A stretch of DNA of 13,404 bases from Methanocellaceae archaeon UBA148 (lineage in GTDB: Archaea > Halobacteriota > UBA148), in contig DAHG01000045.1 in the NCBI GenBank assembly GCA_002495885.1, positions 1 to 13,404 on the forward strand, written 5' to 3'. The position numbers and the translations under genes are program-made. The notes under the pieces were generated by a model that ran no database searches, was not told the origin of the DNA, and was given only the letters and a program-made list of their open reading frames with translations. Positions within the stretch are counted from its first letter, which is position 1; every line of letters begins with the position of its first letter. Positions 1 to 6,795 of this stretch are shown here, piece after piece.

Positions 1-1072
1 AATTCTCCTCCACAAACCGCCTCCCGACTTCCGCGATCTGCTCCAGGTCCGGGTGCTCCAGAGCTCGCATCACGTTCTCCGCGATGCACTCGGGTGAGTT
101 GTTTTCCATAACGAATCCTGTCTTTCCGTCTACTATAACATCCGGTACCGCCCCAACCGGCGTCGCCAGCACCGGGGTCCCGCAGGCCATGGCCTCGAGC
201 ATGATGTTCGGGAGCCCTTCGGTATAGGATGGGAGGACGAGGAGCCGGATCTGGTTCAGGTACCTGGGGAGATTGTCATGGGAGATCCAGCCCGGGAGGT
301 CGACGCGGGCGGCGATGCCCTCTTCCTGCAGACAGGTCACGATCGAATCCTTCAGTTGCCCTTCCCCGCCAATGAGTACGCGGAGATCCTGCCAGTCGCT
401 GAGGATTGCGGGGAGGGCCCGGGCAAAGTGCTGGACGCCCTTCTCCCCGCTCAGCCGGCCGATGTAGCCGATGAGGGGAGGGCGATCGGGAAGTAGGGTG
501 GTGACGGTGAAGGTCTCGAAATCGAGGAAGTGGCGATGGGCGATGATGATTTTGTTGCGGTAGGGCTCAAGGCCCCAATCTTGTATAAGATTTGGCGAGT
601 AAATGATGATATTATCTGCGAGTGAGAGACTAATTGATGACAATATTTTTATAATCTTCAAAAATTTGTCTTGGGAGAACAAAGAATCTCTTATGGCTGA
701 TCCGAGCATCATAACAACGACTTTCTTGCCCAACAACTTTGCTGTGATGATGGGAATAATAGAACTCTGTCCTCCGAAAATGATCCAGCACTTCGAGTGC
801 TTTGAATTCTTAATTAATAATATTGAAGATCTTATCTGTCCATTCAAATATCTTGGGATTTTCCATACCGAATTGTCTATCGCATAGTTAACACCATATA
901 CAGTAAAACGACGCTCTTTATTATACAGTGTATATCCTTCGTTACCAGTAATTAGGGTTAATTTCGTCGAGATACTAATTAATATCTCAACCAAATTTGA
1001 AAGCGGCACCATGCTGGCTCTAGACAATGGCGATGTTAACAGTCCAATATACGCTTTATTATCATATCTCAT
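1..1072 (-). CDS. GT4-family glycosyltransferase, C-terminus cut by window edge
   Basis: I read this frame directly: it is open from an ATG at 1072 to the window edge, 357 codons without a stop. It is a GT-B fold retaining glycosyltransferase expected to transfer a sugar from a nucleotide donor to a lipid-linked glycan at the cytoplasmic face of the membrane. The N-terminal acceptor-side domain spans about residues 1-165. The donor-binding domain begins at about 200 with IGYIGRLSGEKGVQHF. The GT4 donor-site signature EGLPNIMLE (E-x7-E, Glu285 and Glu293) is followed by AMACGTPVLATPVGAVPDVI. Only the last few tens of residues should be missing. Codons up to about residue 166 are AT-rich, and those after it end mainly in G or C, so the gene looks chimeric. 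It follows the 1140-2246 GT4 by 67 bases and is probably co-transcribed. Donor and acceptor cannot be told from sequence. Confidence 0.9.
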   Translation of the reverse strand, partial: MRYDNKAYIGLLTSPLSRASMVPLSNLVEILISISTKLTLITGNEGYTLYNKERRFTVYGVNYAIDNSVWKIPRYLNGQIRSSILLIKNSKHSKCWIIFGGQSSIIPIITAKLLGKKVVVMMLGSAIRDSLFSQDKFLKIIKILSSISLSLADNIIIYSPNLIQDWGLEPYRNKIIIAHRHFLDFETFTVTTLLPDRPPLIGYIGRLSGEKGVQHFARALPAILSDWQDLRVLIGGEGQLKDSIVTCLQEEGIAARVDLPGWISHDNLPRYLNQIRLLVLPSYTEGLPNIMLEAMACGTPVLATPVGAVPDVIVDGKTGFVMENNSPECIAENVMRALEHPDLEQIAEVGRRFVEEN

Positions 1073-1139
1073 AATTTAGACCCATTTCCAAAATATCTTA
1101 TCATTATATAGCAGAATGAAATATCTGACGTGACTTTTA

Positions 1140-2246
1140 TCATACTAAATCTAAGAACTCATTAAGATATTGTTCTGAAATAAGATGCCAATCAAGCCGC
1201 TCAAGAGCGTATCTTCTCGCATTCTGTTCGTGATCAGGATGGTCACCCGATATATAGTCCAATATCTGATCAGACGCCATACTAACATCTTTGAAATTGA
1301 GAATAATTCCGCAATCTGCATCTCTGACAATCCCCAGATTTGGGATATCAGACACGATGCATGGCAGCCCCGAGGCCATTGCCTCCAGCAGCGTTAAGGG
1401 CAATCCCTCATACTTAGATGTCATAATATAGTAATCAGAGCAGGCGTAGAGGTCAGGGAGATCCAGATCGTCCACATACCCCAGGAAGAGAACCTTACAC
1501 AGACCCATTTTCTCTGCAAGGTCTTTCGTCTTTTCGAGTAATTCCCCTTTACCCGCAATGCAGAGAGTCACATCTCCCAGTTCCCTCTCAAGATGCGAGA
1601 AGACCTCGATCAGGATATGAGGCTGCTTCTGGTGAGTCAACCGCCCGATACTTAAGAGTACAGTATCGTCTTTTGATAGGCCAAATTTGCTGCGTATCGC
1701 AGTTTTTGTATCTCTAGGGGAGAATCGGGCAATATCTACACCATTGAGTATGCAGGTTATCCTATTTTCAAGAATCCCCATTGCTTTCAACTCGCTGCAA
1801 ACTGTCTGACTCACACAAGTGTAACTTGTTGATGGATCGAAATGATTGAGACAGAAACTCTCAATCTTTGAGGATATGCGTTTATATTGCTGCAAAAATA
1901 ATGAATTACTAACTTTCTGGTTGCTGACTCCATTGAGTGTGACGTGCATCGTCACTAAATACTTATTAAATGGATTTTGCGCTAAGAATAGTGGATTATG
2001 GAGCCAGGCAACGTCATAATCATTGGTCCGAAAATATCTGGAAACTTGATTCCAATAATGCAACATGCCCAGGATCCCATATTTTTTGATGTTATCTGGA
2101 TTCCCTAACTTGATATCAGGGCCCGTAGGGGAACAAACCGTACACTCGACTCCCATACTTTCCAATTCTCTGACAACATTAAACGCCACATTTGCTATAC
2201 CAGAACCATTTGGATAATATTCAGTGGCACAAATTAGCACTCTCAT
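1140..2246 (-). CDS. GT4-family glycosyltransferase
   Basis: A 368-residue GT-B enzyme, full length for GT4. It begins directly with the first Rossmann strand (MRVLICATEYYP) and the glycine-rich NGSGIANV loop. The interdomain NGVD motif is at about 175, the donor domain starts at SIGRLTHQKQP (about 199), and the E-x7-E donor motif EGLPLTLLE is at 280-288, followed by AMASGLPCIVSD. The start chosen is the ATG at 2246, because AGGGG lies four bases upstream and the protein then starts at the conserved strand. An ATG at 2270 would add eight residues and overlap the ligase stop as ATGA, but it has no ribosome binding site, so it is second choice. The gene directly follows the ligase and is likely translationally coupled to it. 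Sugar specificity is unknown. Confidence 0.9.
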   Translation of the reverse strand: MRVLICATEYYPNGSGIANVAFNVVRELESMGVECTVCSPTGPDIKLGNPDNIKKYGILGMLHYWNQVSRYFRTNDYDVAWLHNPLFLAQNPFNKYLVTMHVTLNGVSNQKVSNSLFLQQYKRISSKIESFCLNHFDPSTSYTCVSQTVCSELKAMGILENRITCILNGVDIARFSPRDTKTAIRSKFGLSKDDTVLLSIGRLTHQKQPHILIEVFSHLERELGDVTLCIAGKGELLEKTKDLAEKMGLCKVLFLGYVDDLDLPDLYACSDYYIMTSKYEGLPLTLLEAMASGLPCIVSDIPNLGIVRDADCGIILNFKDVSMASDQILDYISGDHPDHEQNARRYALERLDWHLISEQYLNEFLDLV

Positions 2247-2266
2247 TTTACCCCTATTATAAAATT

Positions 2267-3550
2267 TCATTGTAGGATTGCAACTTTCGACACAGCACAG
2301 CGAACCTTCCCAGATTTATCTTTTGGGATCTCTTCAACCAACTCAACATCCACACGCATCTCCTTGCCCATCACCTCCTGTACATCATGCACAATCTGCC
2401 CGGCGGTTGCCTCTGTGAAAGCTTGGTCCCTGACAACCAGAATCCTGATGAGATCCTTTCTTTCCTGAATTGCTTTGAACTGACCAACGCCTGGTATCTG
2501 CCGCATAACGAGAGTCCAGATGATAGGCGAAAATATTCTCCCATCAGGAGCCTGCATGAATGAGTCTGACCGCCCCTCAATGAGCTTCATGAGTGGAAGA
2601 CCACGTTTGCATGGGCACACATCGTCGCTCGGGATCCCGACATCCTCGATCTTATAGCGGATGAGAGGCATGGCGTAGTTATACAATCCGGTATAGACGA
2701 TCTCTCCACGTTCATCAGGGGCGGCAGCTTCACCGTCAGAAATGAACTCCATGACAATCGCATCAACATCGATGTGATAACCAGCATGTTCGCTGCACTC
2801 CCAGGCGGTCCGGTTCAGCTCGACACAACCAAAATGGTCTATCATCCTAACATTGAATACTGAATCGATATATTCCCTGGTGCAAGGGTCTAGCAGTTCG
2901 GAAGTGCCGATGACAGCCTTTGGAGTAATATCTGTAATACCTCTCTCTTTAATTGCCTGGGCTAGCATCAGGGTTGAAGATGTATACCCTCCAAGGATAT
3001 CTGGTTTGAATTCCTGGAAGAACTCCAACTGTTTTTCAATCGGATCGAAGGCAGAGATCCACTGAGGGCTGAAAATCCCAAATTTCTGGAACCACTTGGG
3101 CTTCTGAAAATGGCGTGGATCCCCAAAGATGGCCCACTTACTTGTAAGTGTAAGTCCATTCTCGATATAGGAGCGCAGGTTGATGGCCTTACTGAAGTCA
3201 TTGGCAGACGGATCGTAGACTATTTTAGTTGGTATGCCTGTCGAACCGCTAGTCTCGGTGACCAGACATTTCTTCAGATCCAACCCTTTGGCTATCATAG
3301 AGCCAGTGCTGTTCTTTCGAAGCTCATTCTTCGTAGTATAGGGAACCTTCTTCAAGTCATCGACAGTCCTGATATCCTCAGGCCTGATCCCGGCATCTTT
3401 GAACTTGCGGCGATAGAACTCTGTGTTATCGTAGGCATGCTTGATCATCGCCCTCAGCCGCTTTGCCTGCAACTCCTCAAGTTCAGATGGCTTGAGCCAC
3501 TGGTTCCTTCTCGCCTGCATCAGAAGTCGGAAGGTATTAACTGCACCCAT
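2267..3550 (-). CDS. PaaK/CapK-like adenylate-forming ligase (phenylacetate-CoA ligase family)
   Basis: A 427-residue member of the ANL adenylating superfamily, PaaK/CapK/coenzyme F390 synthetase branch. It is expected to activate a carboxylate with ATP and pass it to a thiol or amine. Visible motifs: the Ser/Gly-rich ATP loop TSGSTGIPT (100-108), SELLDP (217-222), HFGCVE (239-244, the A5 position), RYKIEDVG (298-305), a CPC pair (312-314) and a C-terminal KSGKVR with the expected catalytic lysine (412-417). The frame is open upstream to 3670, but the ATG at 3550 has AGGAGTGA five bases ahead and restores the family N-terminus. It overlaps the epimerase by 14 bases and abuts the next GT4, so all three are probably made together. 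CapK-like proteins are common in polysaccharide loci with mostly unproven substrates. Acylation or amidation of the glycan is my inference. Confidence 0.88.
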   Translation of the reverse strand: MGAVNTFRLLMQARRNQWLKPSELEELQAKRLRAMIKHAYDNTEFYRRKFKDAGIRPEDIRTVDDLKKVPYTTKNELRKNSTGSMIAKGLDLKKCLVTETSGSTGIPTKIVYDPSANDFSKAINLRSYIENGLTLTSKWAIFGDPRHFQKPKWFQKFGIFSPQWISAFDPIEKQLEFFQEFKPDILGGYTSSTLMLAQAIKERGITDITPKAVIGTSELLDPCTREYIDSVFNVRMIDHFGCVELNRTAWECSEHAGYHIDVDAIVMEFISDGEAAAPDERGEIVYTGLYNYAMPLIRYKIEDVGIPSDDVCPCKRGLPLMKLIEGRSDSFMQAPDGRIFSPIIWTLVMRQIPGVGQFKAIQERKDLIRILVVRDQAFTEATAGQIVHDVQEVMGKEMRVDVELVEEIPKDKSGKVRCAVSKVAILQ

Positions 3551-4493
3551 TTCCGTCACTCCTGTGCCACTCCACAAACCTGCCCAGCCCTTCCCCAATG
3601 GAAACCTCTGGCATGTATCCAACCACCTCCTTCGCGCGCCCCACATCCGCCATTGTATGCTCCGCATCACCTTTCTGTTTATTAGAGTACACTACCTCGG
3701 ACGTACTCCCGGTGATCTTTCGAAGGTGAGCGATCAGGTCGTTCACCGTGATCCTCTGGCCTCCGCCGACGTTCATTGCATAACCATCGGCTGCGTCCGT
3801 CTCAAGCAGCCGCAGGTTCACCCTGACGATATCGTCGATGTAGGTGAAGTCACGGGTCTGCTCGCCGTCTCCGAATACCGTGATGGGCTCGTTTGCAAGC
3901 AGCTTCCTGGTGAAAATGGAGATCCCGAGGTCCGGGCGCATCCGGGAGCCATAGACGGTGAAGTAGCGCAGGGAAACTGTCGGGAGGCCGTAGATCTCGT
4001 GAAAAACCCGGCAGTAGTGCTCAGCCGCAAGCTTCGAGACCCCGTAGGGGGAGACCGGCATTGTGGGATGCGCTTCGTCGAAGGGGAGGTATTGCACCTT
4101 CCCGTAGACAGATGATGAGGAGGCGTTGATCAGCCTCCTGACACCGGCATCGAGGGAAGCCTTGAGGACGTTCAGGGTGCCAAGCACATTGATGTTGTTC
4201 GGCTTGAACGGGTCTTCGACCGATATCCTGACACCGGCCTGGGCGGCCTCGTGGAAGACATAGTCGACAGTGTCGTCGATGACTTTCCGGACCAGATCTA
4301 GATCGGTGATATCGCCCTTGATAAAGTCGACGTCTCCCTTTGCCATGACACAGTCCAGGTTCCTCTGCTTCAGCGCGGGCGAGTAGTAGTCATCCAGGTT
4401 GTCGACGATGACAACCTCATGATCCTGAACCAGCGCCTCTGCGATATGCGAGCCGATAAAGCCAGCCCCCCCGGTAATCACAATCTTGGACAT
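3537..4493 (-). CDS. NAD-dependent sugar epimerase (extended SDR; UDP-glucose/UDP-glucuronate 4-epimerase type)
   Basis: A 318-residue extended short-chain dehydrogenase/reductase, usual length for GalE/WbpP-like 4-epimerases. It has the NAD loop GGAGFIG (8-14), the DNLDDYYSP segment after strand 2 (31-39), HEAAQAGVR (81-89), SSSVYG (126-131), the catalytic YxxxK pair Tyr150/Lys154 (SPYGVSK) and the NVGGG segment (241-245). It should interconvert C4 epimers of a UDP-sugar. A UDP-glucose dehydrogenase in the same locus makes UDP-GlcA to UDP-GalA plausible, though UDP-Glc to UDP-Gal is equally possible. The start at 4493 has GGGGGT just upstream. The gene is visibly more GC-rich than the block above it and is separated from it by a T10 tract and a broken relative of itself. 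It ends 14 bases inside the ligase gene. Confidence 0.88.
   Translation of the reverse strand: MSKIVITGGAGFIGSHIAEALVQDHEVVIVDNLDDYYSPALKQRNLDCVMAKGDVDFIKGDITDLDLVRKVIDDTVDYVFHEAAQAGVRISVEDPFKPNNINVLGTLNVLKASLDAGVRRLINASSSSVYGKVQYLPFDEAHPTMPVSPYGVSKLAAEHYCRVFHEIYGLPTVSLRYFTVYGSRMRPDLGISIFTRKLLANEPITVFGDGEQTRDFTYIDDIVRVNLRLLETDAADGYAMNVGGGQRITVNDLIAHLRKITGSTSEVVYSNKQKGDAEHTMADVGRAKEVVGYMPEVSIGEGLGRFVEWHRSDGNGCS
3556..3563 (-). promoter_or_regulatory. Ribosome binding site fixing the ligase start
   Basis: On the minus strand AGGAGTGA sits five bases before the ATG at 3550, inside the last codons of the epimerase gene. It is close to the archaeal/bacterial anti-Shine-Dalgarno complement (AGGAGGTGA). 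It argues against the longer open frame starting at 3670 and for translational coupling to the epimerase. Confidence 0.7.
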
Positions 4494-4689
4494 AATACCC
4501 CCATGTTATTTCACTTTGCGTGCAATCATAGTAAAATTAGTGGCGTGATGGATATCTTTCTTCTGTTGGGACGAAAAGAAAGTGCCGAATGTTTTAGCCA
4601 TAACGAAAAAAAAAATCCGAGAATAAAAATGTAGAGTAGCGAACCAAAAGTTTTGTAGTCTTTATCTTTGGTAACTCTCCAGCCAATTG
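4494..4689. other. AT-rich spacer without a gene
   Basis: About 200 bases between the intact epimerase and the epimerase fragment. Beyond the T10 tract and a small inverted repeat I see nothing. The minus-strand frame continuing from the fragment is open for a further roughly 45 codons but shows no family motif, so I do not call it coding. Confidence 0.5.
4606..4615 (-). terminator. Oligo-T tract (T10), possible terminator of the upstream block
   Basis: Ten consecutive A on the plus strand give T10 on the transcribed-sense minus strand, about 230 bases after the stop of the GT4 ending at 4842. Archaeal RNA polymerase often terminates at oligo-T without a hairpin. A 7-bp inverted repeat (4556-4562 with 4576-4582, 13-base loop) lies just downstream. 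If it works, the epimerase gene needs its own promoter, and I could not find a convincing TATA box for it. Confidence 0.35.
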
Positions 4690-4854
4690 CATTGAAGAGT
4701 AGGGAAATGTAATCTAGATTCTCTTTTTTAAGGTTGGTGAATAATATTCGTCCAGATTATCTATTATTACTACTTCATTTCCAGCTTTTGCGCAAGCTTG
4801 TGCAATATGAGATCCAATAAACCCAGTGCCACTTGTAACAACTATTTTTGACAT
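4690..4854 (-). pseudogene. Truncated 5' remnant of a second NAD-dependent epimerase gene
   Basis: Starting at an ATG at 4854 the minus strand reads MSKIVVTSGTGFIGSHIAQA and then EVVIIDNLDEYYSPTLKK. This aligns residue for residue with the start of the intact epimerase at 4493 (MSKIVITGGAGFIGSHIAEA, EVVIVDNLDDYYSPALKQ). After about 45 codons, at an A6 run, the frame is lost: in-frame TAG follows AGA ATC. In the +1 frame the sequence continues as ENLDYISLLFN, still epimerase-like (RNLD in the intact copy). Similarity then ends. The ATG overlaps the last codons of the GT4 gene by 13 bases, so an intact epimerase once followed that GT4 in a coupled arrangement. The fragment uses AT-rich codons, unlike the intact copy, so it is not a recent duplicate. 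One residue of the NAD loop is also changed (GGAGFIG to SGTGFIG). Confidence 0.85.
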
Positions 4855-5948
4855 AATAGCTCTCCATATAACTCTATTGTCTTTGATACCGTGTCGCTCC
4901 AGCTGAAATTATTAACCACTCTCTTTCGTCCATTTTCTCCTAAATTTTTAGCTAATTGTTCATCGGATATTATATTAAAAACTGCTTTAGCTATTGCTTC
5001 AGAATCCTTTAAAGGAACCATGAGACCACAACCGGTTACTATGTCCACAAGCTGAGGTAGCTTAGTACATACTACTGGTGTCTCGCAAGACATGGCTTCT
5101 AATATTGTTCTTGGTACACCTTCATTGACACTTGGTAGTATGAATACATCAGATTGCCTGTATGCTTCTGGAAGTTCGCAATTCGGAATAAAATCTTTAA
5201 TTATTATGTTTTTCTCTAAATGGAAATTCTTTATTTGTTGATAAGCTTGATCTTTCAGCGGTCCTTTTCCAACCATTAAGAGCTTTAAGTTTGGATGAGT
5301 ACTTAATAAAATTTTGAATGCTTCAATTAAGTAATCAACACCTTTACCCGGTGTAAACCTTCCAATCCATAGCAATTGGCCCGTTTTTTCTTTTTTCTGG
5401 GCAGGCAAGAATAAATCGGTATTAACGCCATTATGAATGACAACAAGCTTATCTGAATCTATGTTTAGATGCTCCAACGCTAGTTTATCTTCCTCAGTAT
5501 AACATATAATTTTATCTGCACATTTAAATGTCCATTTAGCAATTGTTGGAATATACACTTTGCTGACACATAACGGTGCAGTTTGGCTAATCAATCCATG
5601 ATTGGTAATTACTAGTGGCGATGACCCCATTTTTTTAATAAATGCGCATATATTAGTCGAGAAAAATAAATGCGAGTGTGCATGGATTATATCAAAGCTA
5701 TTTCTGTTGCGGATTAATTCAGAAAACAATGAAATGCTGATAGGATTTCCGAAAATTTTTAAGACATTATTGAAATTTTTTACGTTATAATTTGTATAAG
5801 ATTCTTGTTGACCATTAACCGAATTAGATGTGTAAACCATGACCTCATGTCCGAGTTTTGCCTGATGTCTTGATAGTTCGTGCGCATGTAATCCTATACC
5901 AGTAACTTCAGATGGATATACACCGACTACAACACGCAATATTCTCAA
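4842..5948 (-). CDS. GT4-family glycosyltransferase, TTG start
   Basis: A 368-residue GT-B enzyme with both domains. The N-terminal strand is MRILRVVVGVYP, followed by GIGLHAHELSRH (17-28), HAHSHLFFS (89-97) and ITNHGLIS (114-121). HNGVNTDLF (172-180) precedes the donor domain starting at LLWIGRFTPGKGVDYLIEAF (192-211). The E-x7-E motif EGVPRTILE (Glu276/Glu284) is followed by AMSCETPVVCTKLPQ. The start is TTG at 5948: an in-frame TAG lies 21 bases upstream, no in-frame ATG fits before the first strand, and GGTGG precedes the TTG by four bases. The coding sequence is AT-rich. The nucleotidyltransferase lies 73 bases upstream, and a broken epimerase start overlaps its 3' end. Sugar specificity is unknown. 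Confidence 0.9.
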   Translation of the reverse strand: MRILRVVVGVYPSEVTGIGLHAHELSRHQAKLGHEVMVYTSNSVNGQQESYTNYNVKNFNNVLKIFGNPISISLFSELIRNRNSFDIIHAHSHLFFSTNICAFIKKMGSSPLVITNHGLISQTAPLCVSKVYIPTIAKWTFKCADKIICYTEEDKLALEHLNIDSDKLVVIHNGVNTDLFLPAQKKEKTGQLLWIGRFTPGKGVDYLIEAFKILLSTHPNLKLLMVGKGPLKDQAYQQIKNFHLEKNIIIKDFIPNCELPEAYRQSDVFILPSVNEGVPRTILEAMSCETPVVCTKLPQLVDIVTGCGLMVPLKDSEAIAKAVFNIISDEQLAKNLGENGRKRVVNNFSWSDTVSKTIELYGELLCQK

Positions 5949-6021
5949 AAAGCCACCATGACCTATCTAATCGAGACGGTTTTCATACTCATGAATACTA
6001 ATGCCTTATTTTTGTAATAAA

Positions 6022-6795
6022 TTAGGAATCATTATTCATAGAAATTGAGCCGTTCAGCTTAGACTCCTCATTAGATATATACCATTTATTTGCCAGCATC
6101 AGATCTTTTGGGGTTCCTACATCGATATGAATTCCATTAATCTTCTTAAAGAGTACCTTCTTTCCATTTTGTATGAATATCCTCAGAGAATCTGTAAGCT
6201 GGTACTCATCTTTATATCCGAGTTTAGTATTCCTTATAGCATCAAAAATAGACTTCTCGAAAACATATATCCCTATAGCCCCTAGATTGCTCGGAGCAAT
6301 CTCAGGAAGGGGCTTCTCGATCATATCCATGATACGGTCTCCATCAGGCTTTATAACGCCATGCCTGGTAACATCCATGACCTCCCCTACACCGACAGTA
6401 GCATCTGCCGCTTTTTCCACATGGTAGGATATCAGCTCTCCCAGGAATGACTTCGGATAAAAAAAATTGTCTCCCAGAACGACAGCAAAGCTTCCATCTA
6501 TTACGTGCTCCCCAGATAAAACGGCATTAGCCAATCCCAGACGTTCATCTTGGACAACATAGGATATATTCACTCCAAATCTTTTACCAGATCCTAGGTA
6601 ATCCGAGATCCCATGCTTATGAGGGCTTACAACCACTACTATATCAACTATGCCAGCCAGTTTCATAGCTTCTACAACGCGTTCTATTACTGCTTTATCT
6701 CCCACGGGCAAAAGCTCCTTCGGCATTGCATTGGTAAACGGACCAAGCCTTGTGCCGCTTCCCGCTGCAGGGATCAATCCTTGTGTCACCAGCAT
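6022..6795 (-). CDS. Sugar-1-phosphate nucleotidyltransferase (GalU/RmlA-like)
   Basis: A 257-residue nucleotidyltransferase that condenses an NTP with a sugar 1-phosphate. It carries the signature loop PAAGSGTRLGP (9-19) with PKELLP (25-30), the metal-binding LGDN (107-110), EKP (160-162) and the closing DVGTPKD (225-231). PKELLP resembles UTP-glucose-1-phosphate uridylyltransferases (PKEMLP) more than RmlA (SKQLLP). With the dehydrogenase directly upstream, UDP-glucose is the likely product, but dTDP-glucose cannot be excluded. It lacks the long left-handed helix tail of GlmU or RmlA2-type archaeal proteins. I chose ATG 6795, overlapping the dehydrogenase stop by 10 bases, because GAGGG lies just upstream and the protein then starts at strand 1. 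An ATG at 6816 would add seven residues without a ribosome binding site. Confidence 0.88.
   Translation of the reverse strand: MLVTQGLIPAAGSGTRLGPFTNAMPKELLPVGDKAVIERVVEAMKLAGIVDIVVVVSPHKHGISDYLGSGKRFGVNISYVVQDERLGLANAVLSGEHVIDGSFAVVLGDNFFYPKSFLGELISYHVEKAADATVGVGEVMDVTRHGVIKPDGDRIMDMIEKPLPEIAPSNLGAIGIYVFEKSIFDAIRNTKLGYKDEYQLTDSLRIFIQNGKKVLFKKINGIHIDVGTPKDLMLANKWYISNEESKLNGSISMNNDS

Noticed and set aside
603..887. Plus-strand open frame of 94 codons
   Set aside because: It lies opposite the N-terminal half of the intact minus-strand GT4 that starts at 1072, and has no family motif.
3551..3670. Forty-residue N-terminal extension of the ligase
   Set aside because: It runs over the epimerase C-terminus in another frame, is arginine- and tryptophan-rich without family similarity, and the ATG at 3550 has a strong ribosome binding site.
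3110..4115. Two long plus-strand open frames (191 and 224 codons)
   Set aside because: They are antisense shadows of the GC-rich ligase and epimerase genes, which carry clear motifs in the minus frames.
4720..4735. Programmed frameshift at the A6 run in the epimerase fragment
   Set aside because: Similarity to epimerases stops about ten codons after the shift, so no functional product would result. Simple decay is enough.
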